In this document: positions 12,700-24,900 of the stretch, in pieces | How positions within the stretch are numbered: the stretch's first letter is position 1 | How the letters are laid out: every line of letters begins with the position of its first letter | Assembly: GCF_026151205.1 (NCBI RefSeq) | Contig: NC_087079.1 | Coordinates: 15,004,445 to 15,068,444 of the forward strand | DNA length: 64,000 nt | Direction of reading: 5' to 3' | Origin: Bolinopsis microptera | Lineage: Eukaryota; Ctenophora; Tentaculata; Lobata; Bolinopsidae | Translations under genes and position numbers: made by a program | Notes under the pieces: generated by a model | The model's database searches: none | What the model was told of the DNA's origin: nothing | Seen by the model: the letters and a program-made list of their open reading frames with translations, nothing else

Positions 12700-13500
12700 G
12701 AGAGCTATGGGCAAGTCCCCATACAACGTAGTCCGATATAGTTCCACTGCGTCATAATATATCTGAATCTGGTATATATCTGAATCAGTATAAATGTAAT
12801 AAACAAGAACCTTATCAGGTCAAATAACATCGGGAACAACATCTGGCGTTAAGATATAAGAGGTCAAGTTACTTTTGCCAGACTACTTATCGAAACCGAC
12901 GACCTCTGCAAGAAACCCCAGATATGGATGGATGACAGTTTTGATTTTATTTTAGACTTTTCAATCTGTTTCTAAGGCCGATAAGCGAGTAATATTCTTG
13001 TTACGATGAGTAGTAACTGTTTTGCCTTTATTTATCCAAGTTCGGACAGCATGTTTAATATGGAGCGCGCTGAGTGTCTATCGCCATTTTCTGGTTAAAT
13101 ATATAAAGTTCTATGTCATTATTGCGGCGCAATCTAGCTAACCTGCCGCCATGCGTTTGATATGCGGCGCGCGCTGCATCATGCATGCAATCTATTTATA
13201 GAAAGCATATGGTACTTTTCATACCATTAAGTACTTAGTATGAACTTGAAGATTCAAACTATTACTTGCAAACTGCACCTTTCTCGTTTTTCGTATAAGA
13301 TCAGAAATGCCTTTCAATTAGTATAGCCGTCAGCTCAGCGGCGCTAAGCCTACCATTCTCAATTCTGCTACACAACCTCAATTGTGTTATTGAACATAAA
13401 AGCAGGAGGTCAGCAAGCTCCAAATTCAAAATATGAAATATAGCTAATGCCGAAACTATCGTTAGTGCCAAAACTATCGTTTTTGTGTTATGTAGTGCCG
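12700..13500. other. Unassigned AT-rich DNA
   Basis: No gene, splice-site-supported exon or recognisable repeat was seen here. It separates the retroelement relic from the palindrome/foldback zone. Confidence 0.5.
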
Positions 13501-13524
13501 CAACCACCATTATATTAGTGCCGC

Positions 13525-13592
13525 AGCTATTGCTAGTGCCGCAGCTATTGCTAGTTACGTAACTAGCAATAGCTGCGGCACTAGCAATAGCT
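13525..13592. repeat. Perfect 68-bp palindrome built of GTGCCGCAGC repeats
   Basis: Bases 13525-13558 and 13559-13592 are perfect reverse complements with no spacer, centred on TACGTA. Each arm contains GTGCCGCAGCTATTGCTAGT. The same GTGCCGCA motif recurs at 14765-14860 (as a second inverted repeat) and in the array at 15660-15815. Confidence 0.9.
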
Positions 13593-13770
13593 TTTTGCTG
13601 CAGGACTAATATCAATGGTATTTGTGGCACAATTGATATTTTATTATGTGTCGAGGCGACATATTGTTTATTTATTGTAAACTGCTAGGCCAGTGTTATA
13701 CATCAATGATAACTGAATCATTTGAGTTTGCACTTATCGATGAATGATAAAAATATAATTACTACAAGTA

Positions 13771-14734
13771 CAGGTTGGTCCAGAAGTAACTGCACACACG
13801 CAACCCTTTAACACGTAATTCTTCTTAGAATTGCACAGAAATTTTAGAGATTATAGATATAAGTCAAACTTAGATTTCCTGAAAGTTTCGTCAAATTTAA
13901 TCAATTACAGTGGGTGTGGCTTTCAGCTAGAAACTTCAAATTTCTAGACACATTTAGTTTGATAATTGAAGTGCTTTCTCAAAATTTCAAGTTGGTTGTT
14001 CACAATTTAACCGAGTTATGACCCTTTTAAGATCTTGCAGATACATGATCCAGCACTTACTTAGGGTGCTGGGTTTTAATACTTTCAACACTACTATATC
14101 AAACTGTATCAATTTGTATATAACAAATAATTTGAGATCATGAATACGATGTAGTTACATTGAAACGTCGAGTAATCTCCTTTCCCTAATAAGAGCATTT
14201 TTACTTGTCGCAACAACCGGGATAAAGATAATTTTACCCAGAATACACTTACTTAGGGCAAGTTAATCAGTGATATGTTCACTCAATCAATGCCCTGATT
14301 GGTTGGAGACTGATTGTACGACAGCAACCGAAGCGCTATAACGCGAATTTCTTCGGTTTTAAGAAACGTCACTATCAGTATTCACTCAAAGTTATCAGAT
14401 CGTCATCCACTAACATGCTCGTTACCGTTATGAGGCTCATTGTTGCTCGCAAGCAAATTATAGCTCCCGATGAGATTACTGATTGGGTGACGAAATCACT
14501 GATTAAGTGCCGAGATCACGTATCTGCAATATCTTAAAAGGGTCATAACTCTGTTAAATTGTGAACAACCAACTTGAATAGCGAAAAAGAGTAATTAATT
14601 GAATTAGACGAAACTTTCAGGAAATCTAAGTTTGACCCATATCTATAATCTCTGAAATTTCTGTGCAATTCCAAGAAGAATTACGTCAGTTTATTGAAGG
14701 GTTGAGTGTGGGCAATTACTTCTGGGCCACCCTG
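13771..14734. mobile_element. Foldback element with long TIRs and TA target sites (Tc1/mariner-type MITE)
   Basis: The left end CAGGTTGGTCCAGAAGTAA (13771) and the reverse complement of the right end (CAGGGTGGCCCAGAAGTAA, ending 14734) start long inverted repeats that continue for roughly 230-290 bp, with about 60 bp extra in the left arm. Both ends abut TA dinucleotides (13769-13770 and 14735-14736), as expected for Tc1/mariner-type insertion. No transposase frame is present. Part of the interior (about 14074-14215) matches 57530-57645 elsewhere in the window. Confidence 0.75.
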
Positions 14735-14759
14735 TATTACATAATATAGAAATACCATT

Positions 14760-14865
14760 ATATTAGTGCCGCCACCACCATATTTATATTAGTGCCGCAG
14801 CTATTGCTAGTTACGTATAGCTGTACACTGTTATAGTAACTAGCAATCGCTGCGGCAGTGATTTA
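14760..14865. repeat. Inverted repeat with GTGCCGCAGC motif
   Basis: The block around 14793-14815 (GTGCCGCAGCTATTGCTAGT) is followed, after a short loop, by its near reverse complement at about 14836-14858. It is a second, diverged copy of the palindrome at 13525-13592. Confidence 0.75.
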
Positions 14866-15340
14866 AAATTCAATGATAGTATTAGTTGCGGCACCAATTT
14901 TGAATGTCGAGGAAATATTTTGTTTATTTGTTGTCACTTGTACACTACTACTACTATTGTAGGGTTGAATACAAAGTACTATACTACATACTGTTTGTTC
15001 AGTGTTTTTGATAGATGTTTTAAATATGAAATATGGGTATGAATTATGATAAATTTGTTATAATTGACTGTAATTATTTAATTTATACATTATATGTTCT
15101 AGTTATGTAAGTAAAGAGCGGTTTTCTTTTGTTCATTGTTTTCGATGCTAATATAAAATGAAAAAAATTTCGATACCTGCAAATACATATCACATATTGC
15201 ATATGCTAAAACCGATTACGTTGCAGCGCCGCGCACTCAATGAGGCTTCTCACGGCGAGGGTTCTTACTAATTTGCTCGCCCAAAAATTTTACGTGACTT
15301 TGGTTTTTTATGGTTTTGCAGCCGTACAAAACGGTTTTAC

Positions 15341-15417
15341 ATAAACCCTAATCCCAACCCTAACCATAACCCCGAAGCTATCCATAACCCTTACCACAAC
15401 CTTAACCCTAATCCGAG
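15341..15417. repeat. Degenerate telomere-like CCCTAA stretch
   Basis: Several imperfect CCCTAA/CCTAACC units run in tandem, for example AACCCTAATCCCAACCCTAA. They look like an old interstitial telomeric sequence or simple sequence. The array is short and degenerate, so a telomere is excluded. Confidence 0.5.
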
Positions 15418-15659
15418 CCCTAAACAATCGAATTCATGTTTTACTAGCCTGTCACGTGACCAAAAAGCATTTTTACCCTACGTCATGGGGGGTGATTCGG
15501 AATCAGCGTCCAAAATTACATCGATTCAGATCAATTTCATACCCAAAGGGCCTTTTAACAAGAATTTTCTTAAAATTTGGGCGAGCGATTTAGTAGGAGC
15601 GCACGACGAGATGCGCTACTGTGCCGCGCCGAGCTGCCATGAATTGACATCGTCAATTA

Positions 15660-15815
15660 ACCGATTACGGAGGAATTAGCGAGTGCCACAAACGTCAAAC
15701 GTGTGCCGCAGTGCCGCACACCGACATCGTGTGCCGCAGTGCCGCAATCGTGTGCCGCAGTGCCGCACACCGACATCGTGTGCCGCAGTGCCGCAATCGT
15801 GTGCCGCAGTGCCGC
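15660..15815. repeat. GTGCCGCA tandem repeat array
   Basis: Blocks of GTGTGCCGCAGTGCCGCA alternate with CACCGACATC and ATC spacers and form a higher-order unit of roughly 54 bp that occurs about three times. GC content is well above the surroundings. A minus-strand reading frame through it (CGTAAHD-type repeats) is a by-product of the repeat. Confidence 0.85.
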
Positions 15816-16094
15816 AATAACGTGACAAGGTTGTCTCGCATTAAGACTCATCGAAAGTAGTTCAGCAGGTATATATTTAAGTTTAAGGTATATATTTAAG
15901 TTTAAATCATTATAATTCAATGTTAAAGGTGACAGGAATAAGAAATAGTTATGCGGAGGTTTTTAATGTTTAAGAAATTTGCGCAAAATACGCGCCATGA
16001 GCAGCAGCTGTCATTCCGCTGAATCTCTATTCTATTATATGTTTATATATGTTTATGAACATAATAGCCTGAGGTCCCTTAACGGGTGATACTC

Positions 16095-17060
16095 GTAAAA
16101 TATCTGTTCCATATATTGACCGGCGCGCGTCCTGGTAGGTTGTAAACCTACAAGAGGTCCCCAGGTAAAAAAATATAAAAGCATATCCAACCATCAAACA
16201 TTATGTTACAGTTAAAAGCATCGAATTTTGCCCCATTTTGCTCTATTTTGATTATTTTATCAAGCAACTCCAATATCCACCAAATTTTTCGGACAGTTGT
16301 AGATAAAAAGTTGTCATACGTTGTATGACCCGCCGCGCACGAAGTGCGCGGCTCCCCCTGTAGCGTCGAAGACCGTGGGGGTCACCACGTGATACAAATA
16401 AAAAGCCCTATTGAAAGGTTTTCACAAATTTTCAGAATGATCTCATTTAAGGAACTAAAGATATGACAGAATAATACGACAAAAATCAACGAATTTTGTC
16501 AAATTACGCGACTTTTACACATAACATACTTTTGCTCAAAAAACCGCGCACGTCACCATCAAACATGGCACGAGTATCACCCGTAAAATATCTGTTCCAT
16601 ATATTGACCGGCGCGCGTCCTGGTAGGTTGTAAACCTACAAAAGGTCCCCAGGTAAAAAAATATAAAAGCATATCCAACCATCAAACATTATGTTACAGT
16701 TAAAAGCATCGAATTTTGCCCCATTTTGCTCTATTTTGATTATTTTATCAAGCAACTCCAATATCCACCAAATTTTTCGGACAGTTGTAGATAAAAAGTT
16801 GTCATACGTTGTATGACCCGCCGCGCACGAAGTGCGCGGCTCCCCCTGTAGCGTCGAAGACCGTGGGGGTCACCACGTGATAAATATAAAAAGCCCTATT
16901 GAAAGGTTTTCACAAATTTTCAGAATGATCTCATTTAAGGAACTAAAGATATGACAGAATAATACGACAAAAATCAACGAATTTTGTCAAATTACGCGAC
17001 TTTTACACATAACATACTTTTGCTCAAAAAGCCGCGCACGTCACCATCAAACATGGCACC
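16095..17060. repeat. 488-bp tandem repeat, two copies
   Basis: The unit starting GTAAAATATCTGTTCCAT at 16095 is repeated at 16583 with only a few changes and ends near 17060. Each copy contains a GC-rich hairpin, GCCGCGCAC-GAA-GTGCGCGGC, embedded in AT-rich DNA, and a GGTCCCCAGG motif also found at the ends of the neighbouring inverted-repeat element. Confidence 0.9.
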
Positions 17061-17275
17061 TAGGCAAAACTCACTGATCATTCCAAAAATAGGTATGACA
17101 AATTTGGTACTGTGAAAATTCTCACAGTCTCTAGAAAACAATGGTACAAAAATTTTAAAAATCTGAGCAAGTTTATTTTTATCGTGCACCCCCTAGCTAA
17201 AGGCAAATATAAAGATGCAGTTTATAGTTTATATCTCCGCCAAAAGCACACTCCCCCAAATTGTGCGCATTACTG

Positions 17276-17686
17276 TTACCTGGGGACCGAATAGAGATTC
17301 GGCGGAATGACACGCTGAGCGCCGCCCAGTAAGAGATCGACCATGATACATGATAGACGAAACAAATATGTTAGTTTTGAGAATGCCCGTTGACTTGCTC
17401 TTACCAGATGAGCCATGGTCGCGCTTGCAGTAGCGCGCGCCCGCCGTGATATAAACCGGTTGGACTTGAGGTCTAGAGCTCCCTTAAACCAAAGTTTAGT
17501 TACTTTTTGACGGTTAACTGACATGCTTATGATGAAGCCAAATATTGTTATATATTACTATTAGCTCAGTGCATGTTATTGTTTGAGTGTAGGACACTGT
17601 TTGTGCTTACTGGGCCGCGCTCAGCCTGTCATTCCGCCAAATCTTTATTCGGTTAATGAACATAATAGCCTGGGGTCCTCAGGTAA
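17276..17686. mobile_element. Short inverted-repeat element (about 410 bp)
   Basis: The left end (TTACCTGGGGACC, then AGATTCGGCGGAATGACA) matches the reverse complement of the right end (TTACCTGAGGACC, then AGATTTGGCGGAATGACA), with about 32 extra bases in the right arm. A relative of the arm also occurs at 15990-16080. The interior has no transposase. I interpret it as a non-autonomous foldback element, and its ends are approximate. Confidence 0.6.
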
Positions 17687-17689
17687 TGT

Positions 17690-18608
17690 TTGTGCAAGCA
17701 AGTGAAATCATAACATTAACAAGGTGACAAGGTTGCATCTAATAAATGTTCTTAAAAGATATAACCAGTTATGTTACCCTCATAATATTTATTGTCTGTA
17801 AGAAGTAAAAGTATTGAAAAAATAACAAATCAAAAAGGCGGTATTGTTACTTCAAGTTCAATGGTTTTCGTAAGAAATGCAATGTATAATTAGCAACATG
17901 GTAAATCAATAAATATAAAATTAAAATTTACAACAAACTCGGTTAATGAATTACAATTTAACAAATACACTCACTTTAAGGAAGACCATGTGTTCCTCAA
18001 AACATTTGTCTAACGTTGAATCGTGGTGACGTTTTGTAACACTCACAGTGACCCACGTTGTTCCCCATTAACCAAACCGCATACAACAAACCAGTGCAGT
18101 TGTGACCAAATCTTACAAACAATAGCTACTGTTAATTAAGCTGACAGTGAACGCTACATCCTAATATTTCATCCCTAACCTAAATGATGACCCCAGATAT
18201 AAGCTGACAGCTCTATTTGTAGTCTATCTGTAGGGCCTGTCGTGAGATCATGGATCGCTTAGGTTACACAGATAGACTCTATCTGTTAACTCGTTTTTCC
18301 TTCTTCTTTTAGAACGAAAAAGCAGCGAGTATGTTAATCTTAAAATGATTTAAATGATTTACGATAAATAAAAATGCTCCAATACAAATACAGTCCTTTT
18401 TTAAACATCCAATGTTTCACGTTGTGTAGCTGCTTGATCGTGATGACGCCTCTTTATGACGTGGTCACATGGCGGTCACGTGACATGACGGTCACTCGGA
18501 TCAAATCTTTATCAGCACAAGTGTACCACTTATTCTGTGACATGAAACATATCGAATCAATAAAACAAGAGAGTCAGAGGATTCTCTCTCAGGTTTATCA
18601 GGTTACTC
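17690..18608. other. AT-rich DNA downstream of MAGI
   Basis: The 3' UTR of the minus-strand MAGI gene must start at 18608 and extend leftward for an unknown distance. I see no clear AATAAA on the minus strand to fix the end. A plus-strand frame at 18374-18691 overlaps the last MAGI exon and is not supported. Confidence 0.45.
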
Positions 18609-18915
18609 TCAGTCGACGGGAGAGGACCCAGCGCTCAGTTCACAATCCGGCTCGTACTTGTCGTACTCGTGGCGCGCGTCACGTGGCGTGATGACGTCAC
18701 GTGATTGTGGTGTGATGACGTCATGTGATTGTGGTGTGATGACGTCACGTGACTGTTCCGTTTCATCATGCGAAGGCGCTGTTTCCACCGGAGAGGCGGG
18801 TAATTCATCGCGTGTTACTTGATCCATACTCGGCTCCGTAGGTGTATCGATGTGGAGGGGGATAGGCGAACTGCTTGGTGTGGGGTCCTTCTCTGGAGTA
18901 TCACCATTCTTTGAC
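18609..18915 (-). CDS. MAGI: MAGI last coding exon, disordered tail with CRE-containing repeats
   Basis: Acceptor ACTCCCAG. It encodes a 101-residue disordered tail rich in Pro, Ser, Thr and Asp, with three DVITPQS-type repeats and a terminal GSSPVD before the stop at 18609. The repeats come from a 24-bp unit, each with a perfect TGACGTCA (18692, 18716, 18740). Confidence 0.88.
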
Positions 18916-21900
18916 CTGGGAGTACAAATTGTCAAAATCTTAGCTATTGATGTCATTTATAGCGTTACTAATGTCATAAGTCATGACACAGTTGACAATT
19001 CTACAGAGTGACAGGCTAAAAAATAGGTCGATTAGACTTCGGTTCTATTCCTACTGAGGGTTCGGTATCATTAAAAATGTCACAAACCTCGAATCAGATA
19101 TTATTTCAGTTCTGTCTGGATACTGTAAAACCTCCGGCTTGTCCTCCAAACCGAGTTGAATAATTGGGGGCATCTCCAACTTGCGTCTTCTGATCACTAA
19201 GTTAAGAGTGCTTCCACCGCTCTTTATCTTATCCACTGCTTCCTGGTGCGACACCTGATAATTCAATTATCAGTACAAATTATTGGGAACTGAGTATGGT
19301 GACATGCCAAAGACAGGTCAAATAAACGGCTGAATCTGAATCTGAAAGGTAGCAAATTCTTCTTACCTCGTACATACTCTGTCCGTTAATCTCAATAATC
19401 TCGTCACCTCTTCTCAATCGGCCGTCTCTGTCAGCTACTCCTCCTTTACCTATCCTCAGAACGAACAGAGTGTCCTCCTCTTCGAAGGCTTTACCACCCC
19501 GGATACTGAACCCGAACCCTCGCTCGTCTCTTTCCAGCGCAATGGCAAGCTGGGGTGAAAGGAATGTTAACGGTAAGATGTAACTGGAGGTCGACTCTCA
19601 AGGATGCTTGTACTTGTAGTTTGTCATTTTTCATTTGCCAAACATGATGATGATGCCTGATAGGAAAACCAGCAGAATTCAGATAGAATATTCACCTCTT
19701 CAGTTTGATTTCTCCATTCGGAATCTTCGTCCTCCTCCACAAGTTGAGGAGTCCCAACACCTAGGACCACGGAAGTTCCGCACTTCTTGATCAGTTCCAC
19801 AACTGTTCTGTGTTGCAGTCCGGTGATAACAGTTCCTGGGTTAAACTTTCATGATGCCTCTTTTACTTTGGTCTTGGTGATTGTGTACCGTGTGTGTGTG
19901 TGTGGTTTTGGGTGTTTATTATCTGTGCCTGTGAGTTATGACAGGTGGTTAGTAAAAATCTGAGCTAAAGAGTGAAAATTGCACAATTTGATCTGAAACC
20001 TTGCAAATCTCATATCACTTATACGTTAAAGTTCCCTCACCATTGACAGTAATCACACTATCTCCCTCCAACAGATCTGCGCACCTTCCAGCCGGACTGC
20101 CTGCAACCACCTTTCCAATCTTGAAAGTGTCCTCTGCGCGCAGCGAGCTGTGGATCACAAATCCGAAGCCGTCTTCAGGCTCCTTGGTCAATGTTACGTT
20201 CCGCATGTTTACTAGTTTATACCTGCAGTATGAATTATATATCACCCGGTATTGAAATTGAATATTTTTATCTGCGTTCTAAATTGATTTATACTGTTCA
20301 ATATCAGCCGGTATTGGAGAAATTTATCTGCGTTCTGTAATAAATTTATAGTGTTCAATATCAGCCGGTATTGAATATGTTTATCTGCGTTCTGAAATTG
20401 ATTTATAGTGTTCAATATCAGCCGGTATTGGAGAAATTTATCTGCGTTCTGTAATAGATTTAAGTAATGACTGGGATGGGAAAATGTCTGCGTAAAAAAG
20501 AAACGGACAGCAGCACCGAATACCGATAGAAACCGTCAGAAACTGGATTTATTAATCATTAATCACGCGATGTAACGTACCTGGACAAGTCTACATTAAT
20601 GTCAGCAGGAGGTTGGAGACCGGACACATTAAAGAGAAGTTCTGGGTTCTTGTGTCTCCTCACCACTAGAGATATCTTACCCTGGAACGATGCTGCTTGT
20701 CCTATCAGGGACAGGACACCCGTGTGGTATGCCCCTAATACGCTCTGACCTGGGGAGAGATTGTGGTGAAATATTAGATATGATTTTTATCTGATTAACT
20801 GAAGCTGAAGATAAGTCTGTTTGGTTTGCGTTGTTTTAATTTGATATTCATAGTTCATATTCTGTTCTATCGACATCAAATGTTGATTATTTGCAATAAA
20901 GTTAATCAAGACTGCCTTGGTAGATAAGATAAAACAACGAGGTTATTTAAAAATTGCGGCGGTGACATGTCGTTTGTATGTCCACGAAATGCTCATATTT
21001 TTACTGTTTTTCGTTTTGCTACGCCATGTGGCTATTCTGGAGCTGAAGGTTAGTTGGACTGACGCCGCCGTTAAAGTGAATTTAAGTTTTTGATCCAGGA
21101 ATATAGCATGGTTTAGTACACTGTTCACTTCTATCTAACTGTGGTACAAATTGCAATGTGATGGCAGCTGGCGTTTTATCTAGGTCAAAATTTTATAGTT
21201 AAGGCAATTTACTACGTGTTTATTTAATTCTAATAACGGTTAATTAATCTTTAGTAGGAGTAAGTATTATAAAACTTAATCATATTAAATATTAATTAGC
21301 TGTTGGTCTGTTACTTAAATTTACTTATAAAACTAAGTAAGTAGTTATGTGGTATTTTCTGTGTAGCGAGCTTTTTATCTTAATATCTCTAATCTTATCT
21401 CTAATATCTCTTAATATCCCTGATTGTATAAAGTCATTTTTATTAGGATACGGATAGTTTATCATTGACCGGCAAATCCCAATCATTTCCAGTTACTTTA
21501 TAACAAAACGCTATTTTTACAAATGTTTGCATTTAAATTTTATTTCATCATTCGATTTCTGTGGCCTTACAACGTATTTCATTTTTGTAAAGTAGTGTGT
21601 GATTGGATAAATAGTTATAAATTGGGTTTCATTCGATATTTGCTGTATTTCACTTGGCAGCGTAGAGATGAAACATAACGAGAAGAAATACGAGTATGAC
21701 GTCATACCTGGTGAAGATGATATATTCGATGATACAAGTTCACACAAGGAATCTTGGACAAAAATGGATAAGCTCTTGTTGATATTTGGTTGCCTGTGCG
21801 ATTTTTCAGATGGAACAGAACTTGATTTACCTGGTTTGTATAACACTTAAAGTTTTAACTTGTTACAATTTTATATGCCCATATAGGGTATTACTGATCA

Positions 21901-24900
21901 CGTGATGAAATGCCCATATAAGGTAACAAACAACTGTAGAAGTGTGATAACCATCCTCCATATCTTCAGGAATGATGACACAACAAGTTTCGTGTGACAT
22001 TGAACTGTCTTCATGGAAAGAAGGATTATTGGAATGCAGTGTGTACTTAGCCTTAGCCATTTCAACTTTCATTGCAGGACCATTGTCGATAAGGTAAGGT
22101 CACAAATTGCTGTATTTTGCCCAATGATTTCAATTGCTATCGTCTATGTTGTAGAAGCAGTCAACCATAGGCAAGTGCAAATATTCGAAATAAGTATGTA
22201 ATGAACTTTCATCTCAGATTTGGAAGACGAAGGTTGATTCTAATCTCGCTCTACCTGAGCGCTTTGAGTACAATAATCTGTGCTATAGTTGCAAACTTCA
22301 CCACTCTCCTTCTGTCTCGGGCTCTCCTCGGCTTTTGCTGTGGACTCAGATTCAGCACTCTTTATGTTTGGGCTGCTGAACTGGTCTCTAGTAAAGAGAT
22401 TATAGCCAAAATATTGATGATAACAGGCATAATGTTCCATATCGGGGGAATGTGGTCCTCAGTGTTGGGATATTTGCTGCTTGAAAGGGTTGGATGGAGA
22501 GTGTTCCTTCTTTTCTCGTCATTACCCGTCGTCATTCCGCCAATCTTCATGCTTCACTTCTGTTTCACAGAGAAGGTATGTCCACAAATAGAAGATGATC
22601 AAAACAAGAAAGAAACAGTGACCACCGTTCCAAACTTTGCTGCCAGAACTGCAAAACTCGGGCTGTTCATAGCTTTAGTCACTTTCAATGGCTGGCTCAC
22701 CACCCTCCTCGTTCCAGCGTTGATCCAGCTGCTAAATATCAAGGAAGCAGGACCAAACAGTGACTGCTCTATCACAATGACTCAAGGGCCGGAACTCTTG
22801 TTACTGGGACTCGTTACCTTCGCAGCCATACCCGCTTCATTACTCACGCACTGGATAAAAGATAAGATCGCATTTCGCAAACTGCAGGGTATAATTGCAT
22901 TGATTTACACGGGAAATTTTGCACTGATGCTCGCACAACAAAGCTTAGCAGTAGCGATTTTGACAAACTTCATAGCTAAGTTCTTGTACGGAATTACTAG
23001 TTTGAGCTACTGTTATGTCCTCTTCGACGTTGACTACTATGGAACAGATAAATTTGTGCTAGGCTCTAGTATTTCGTCCTCAATGGGCTTGATAGGAGGA
23101 ATGGCTGGGTCGGCTATGATCGCGTTTGCTCCCATATCGTCTGTTATAATCACTGCCTTGGTGCTCAGTGCTGTTCAGATGATAGTGATTCTTTCTATGA
23201 CAGAGCTATGACATAGAAATGTTGAGCTGTTCAATAGAGATGGACAGAAGGTATACAAACAGACATTTTGATTTAAGTGTTTCATAAAATTTATGTGTTT
23301 TATTTCCCCCCGATCCATGAATCTTTTGCTGTTAGGCACAAAAGATTCAAGGACAAGGGTTAGCGAACGAAGTGTTTTATTTTGTTGTATATTATATATA
23401 TTTTTGTTTGCGTCCGCGCGCACATTTCTCTGATATGAACAATCAAAATTTCTACGAAAATCTTGTCTGATGTCACGACCGAAAATGATATTCTTGATAA
23501 AGGAGCATTTTCAAAAAAGCTATTAATATTTAGCCCTCTACTGCCCTCATTTATCATCAAGTGGTTTTTAAAAACATATACATTTATACGTTACCATCGT
23601 GGTCCTTGAGCACCCTCAGTTGATATATTTATAATTTTTGAATAACAACTAATATTTGACGTAATTTGGAGGAACAAAAGCCGATCAAATATGAAACTAG
23701 TAGGCTTACTAATATGGCAAACATTACTTTTGGTAACAGTGCAGAGTAGCGAGATATTCGAGATCTATAAAGAGCAGTACGACGAGGCAGGATGGAACGT
23801 TGCTAGGGAAATGATCGGAGACATCATCTCAGAGGATGGTCAAACTTTCCGACCAAGTTATAGGCGAATTCTCTCCACGATAGAGTCTCAACTCTGTTTC
23901 GAAGAAGATCTAAGTAAGGATGATAGTTGCGACCCAATACGAAACTGGATACCTGGATGCAAGTGTAAAGATGAATTCGCTGCTCTAAAAGGGGACTGCA
24001 AAAACGCACCCTGCAAAATTCTACGACTAATCAAGACAAACGGTCCCAACATACTACAGGGTGTCGCATCCGCTGAAAGTTACGAAGAACGCTTCAGAGT
24101 TCTCATGGATTTGATTGAACAAATTTGGAGGATTCTCTGCGAATGTCGAGGCGTAGTAGGGGCAACAATTAACTGCATCAAGGGTTACAACGGCTCAATC
24201 TTACTACGGCTCCTCCACGTTGATCTCTCAAAGTTTGAAGAAATCGTGAATCATCTGGACTGGGATAATATGGGAGAAATAGTACACGGTTATTTAGACG
24301 CTATCTGTGGACAGCACAAAGGTGAAGACTGTCTTGATGTTTTCAAAACATGGCAGATCAATATAGGAGCCCTCTTTGATAACACGTTTAATAACACGGA
24401 CACTTGTCTTTCTTTAATTCGAGTTGAGGAAGATGTAGAAAAATACCTCAACTCCCAGATCTACAATAGCGATATGTCTAACACCACGGTCTACGTCAAC
24501 GGGATCGCAGATGCTCACGTGAAAGTGGAGGAAAAGCTTCGCTGTGATGCTGACTGTGCGGAAGATATGCGGGACGCGTTCTACTTCAGCTGTTGTATAA
24601 AACGGGTCGGGGAGACGCTCACTTCCGAGGAGATGAAGGAAAAGTTTATGAAACTGTTTGAGAACGTTTGGAGTCTAAACCACGCAGGGACACCGCCCAA
24701 TTTGCGGGGAGCTGTGAACAAGTGCTTCTCTATCCACAGACCAGCAAGCTTCTGTGGAGATAAAACCGATGTGTACAGAAACATGGACCAGAAGTGCGAT
24801 GCTATGGGAAATTGAGCAAGCGTATTTTGTTTTATATGATAACTTCGATGGATAACAAACGTTTATTGACAAGAGTCTATTGTTTTCAAAGGAATTGGGG

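Noticed and set aside
13301-13630. 109-codon minus-strand frame
   Set aside because: It runs through the 68-bp palindrome and neighbouring repeats, with no domain or splice support.
15341-15417. Telomere
   Set aside because: The CCCTAA units are few and degenerate and lie between other repeats. At most this is an old interstitial remnant.
15657-15920. Minus-strand frame with CGTAAHD repeats
   Set aside because: It is a by-product of the GTGCCGCA tandem array.
17395-17420. tRNA-like A box on the minus strand (TGGCTCATCTGGTAAGAGC)
   Set aside because: It resembles the D-arm region of a tRNA or tRNA-derived SINE, but I found no B box at the right distance and no cloverleaf, so it is not called as a tRNA.
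18374-18691. 105-codon plus-strand frame
   Set aside because: It overlaps the last MAGI coding exon in antisense and has no supporting features.
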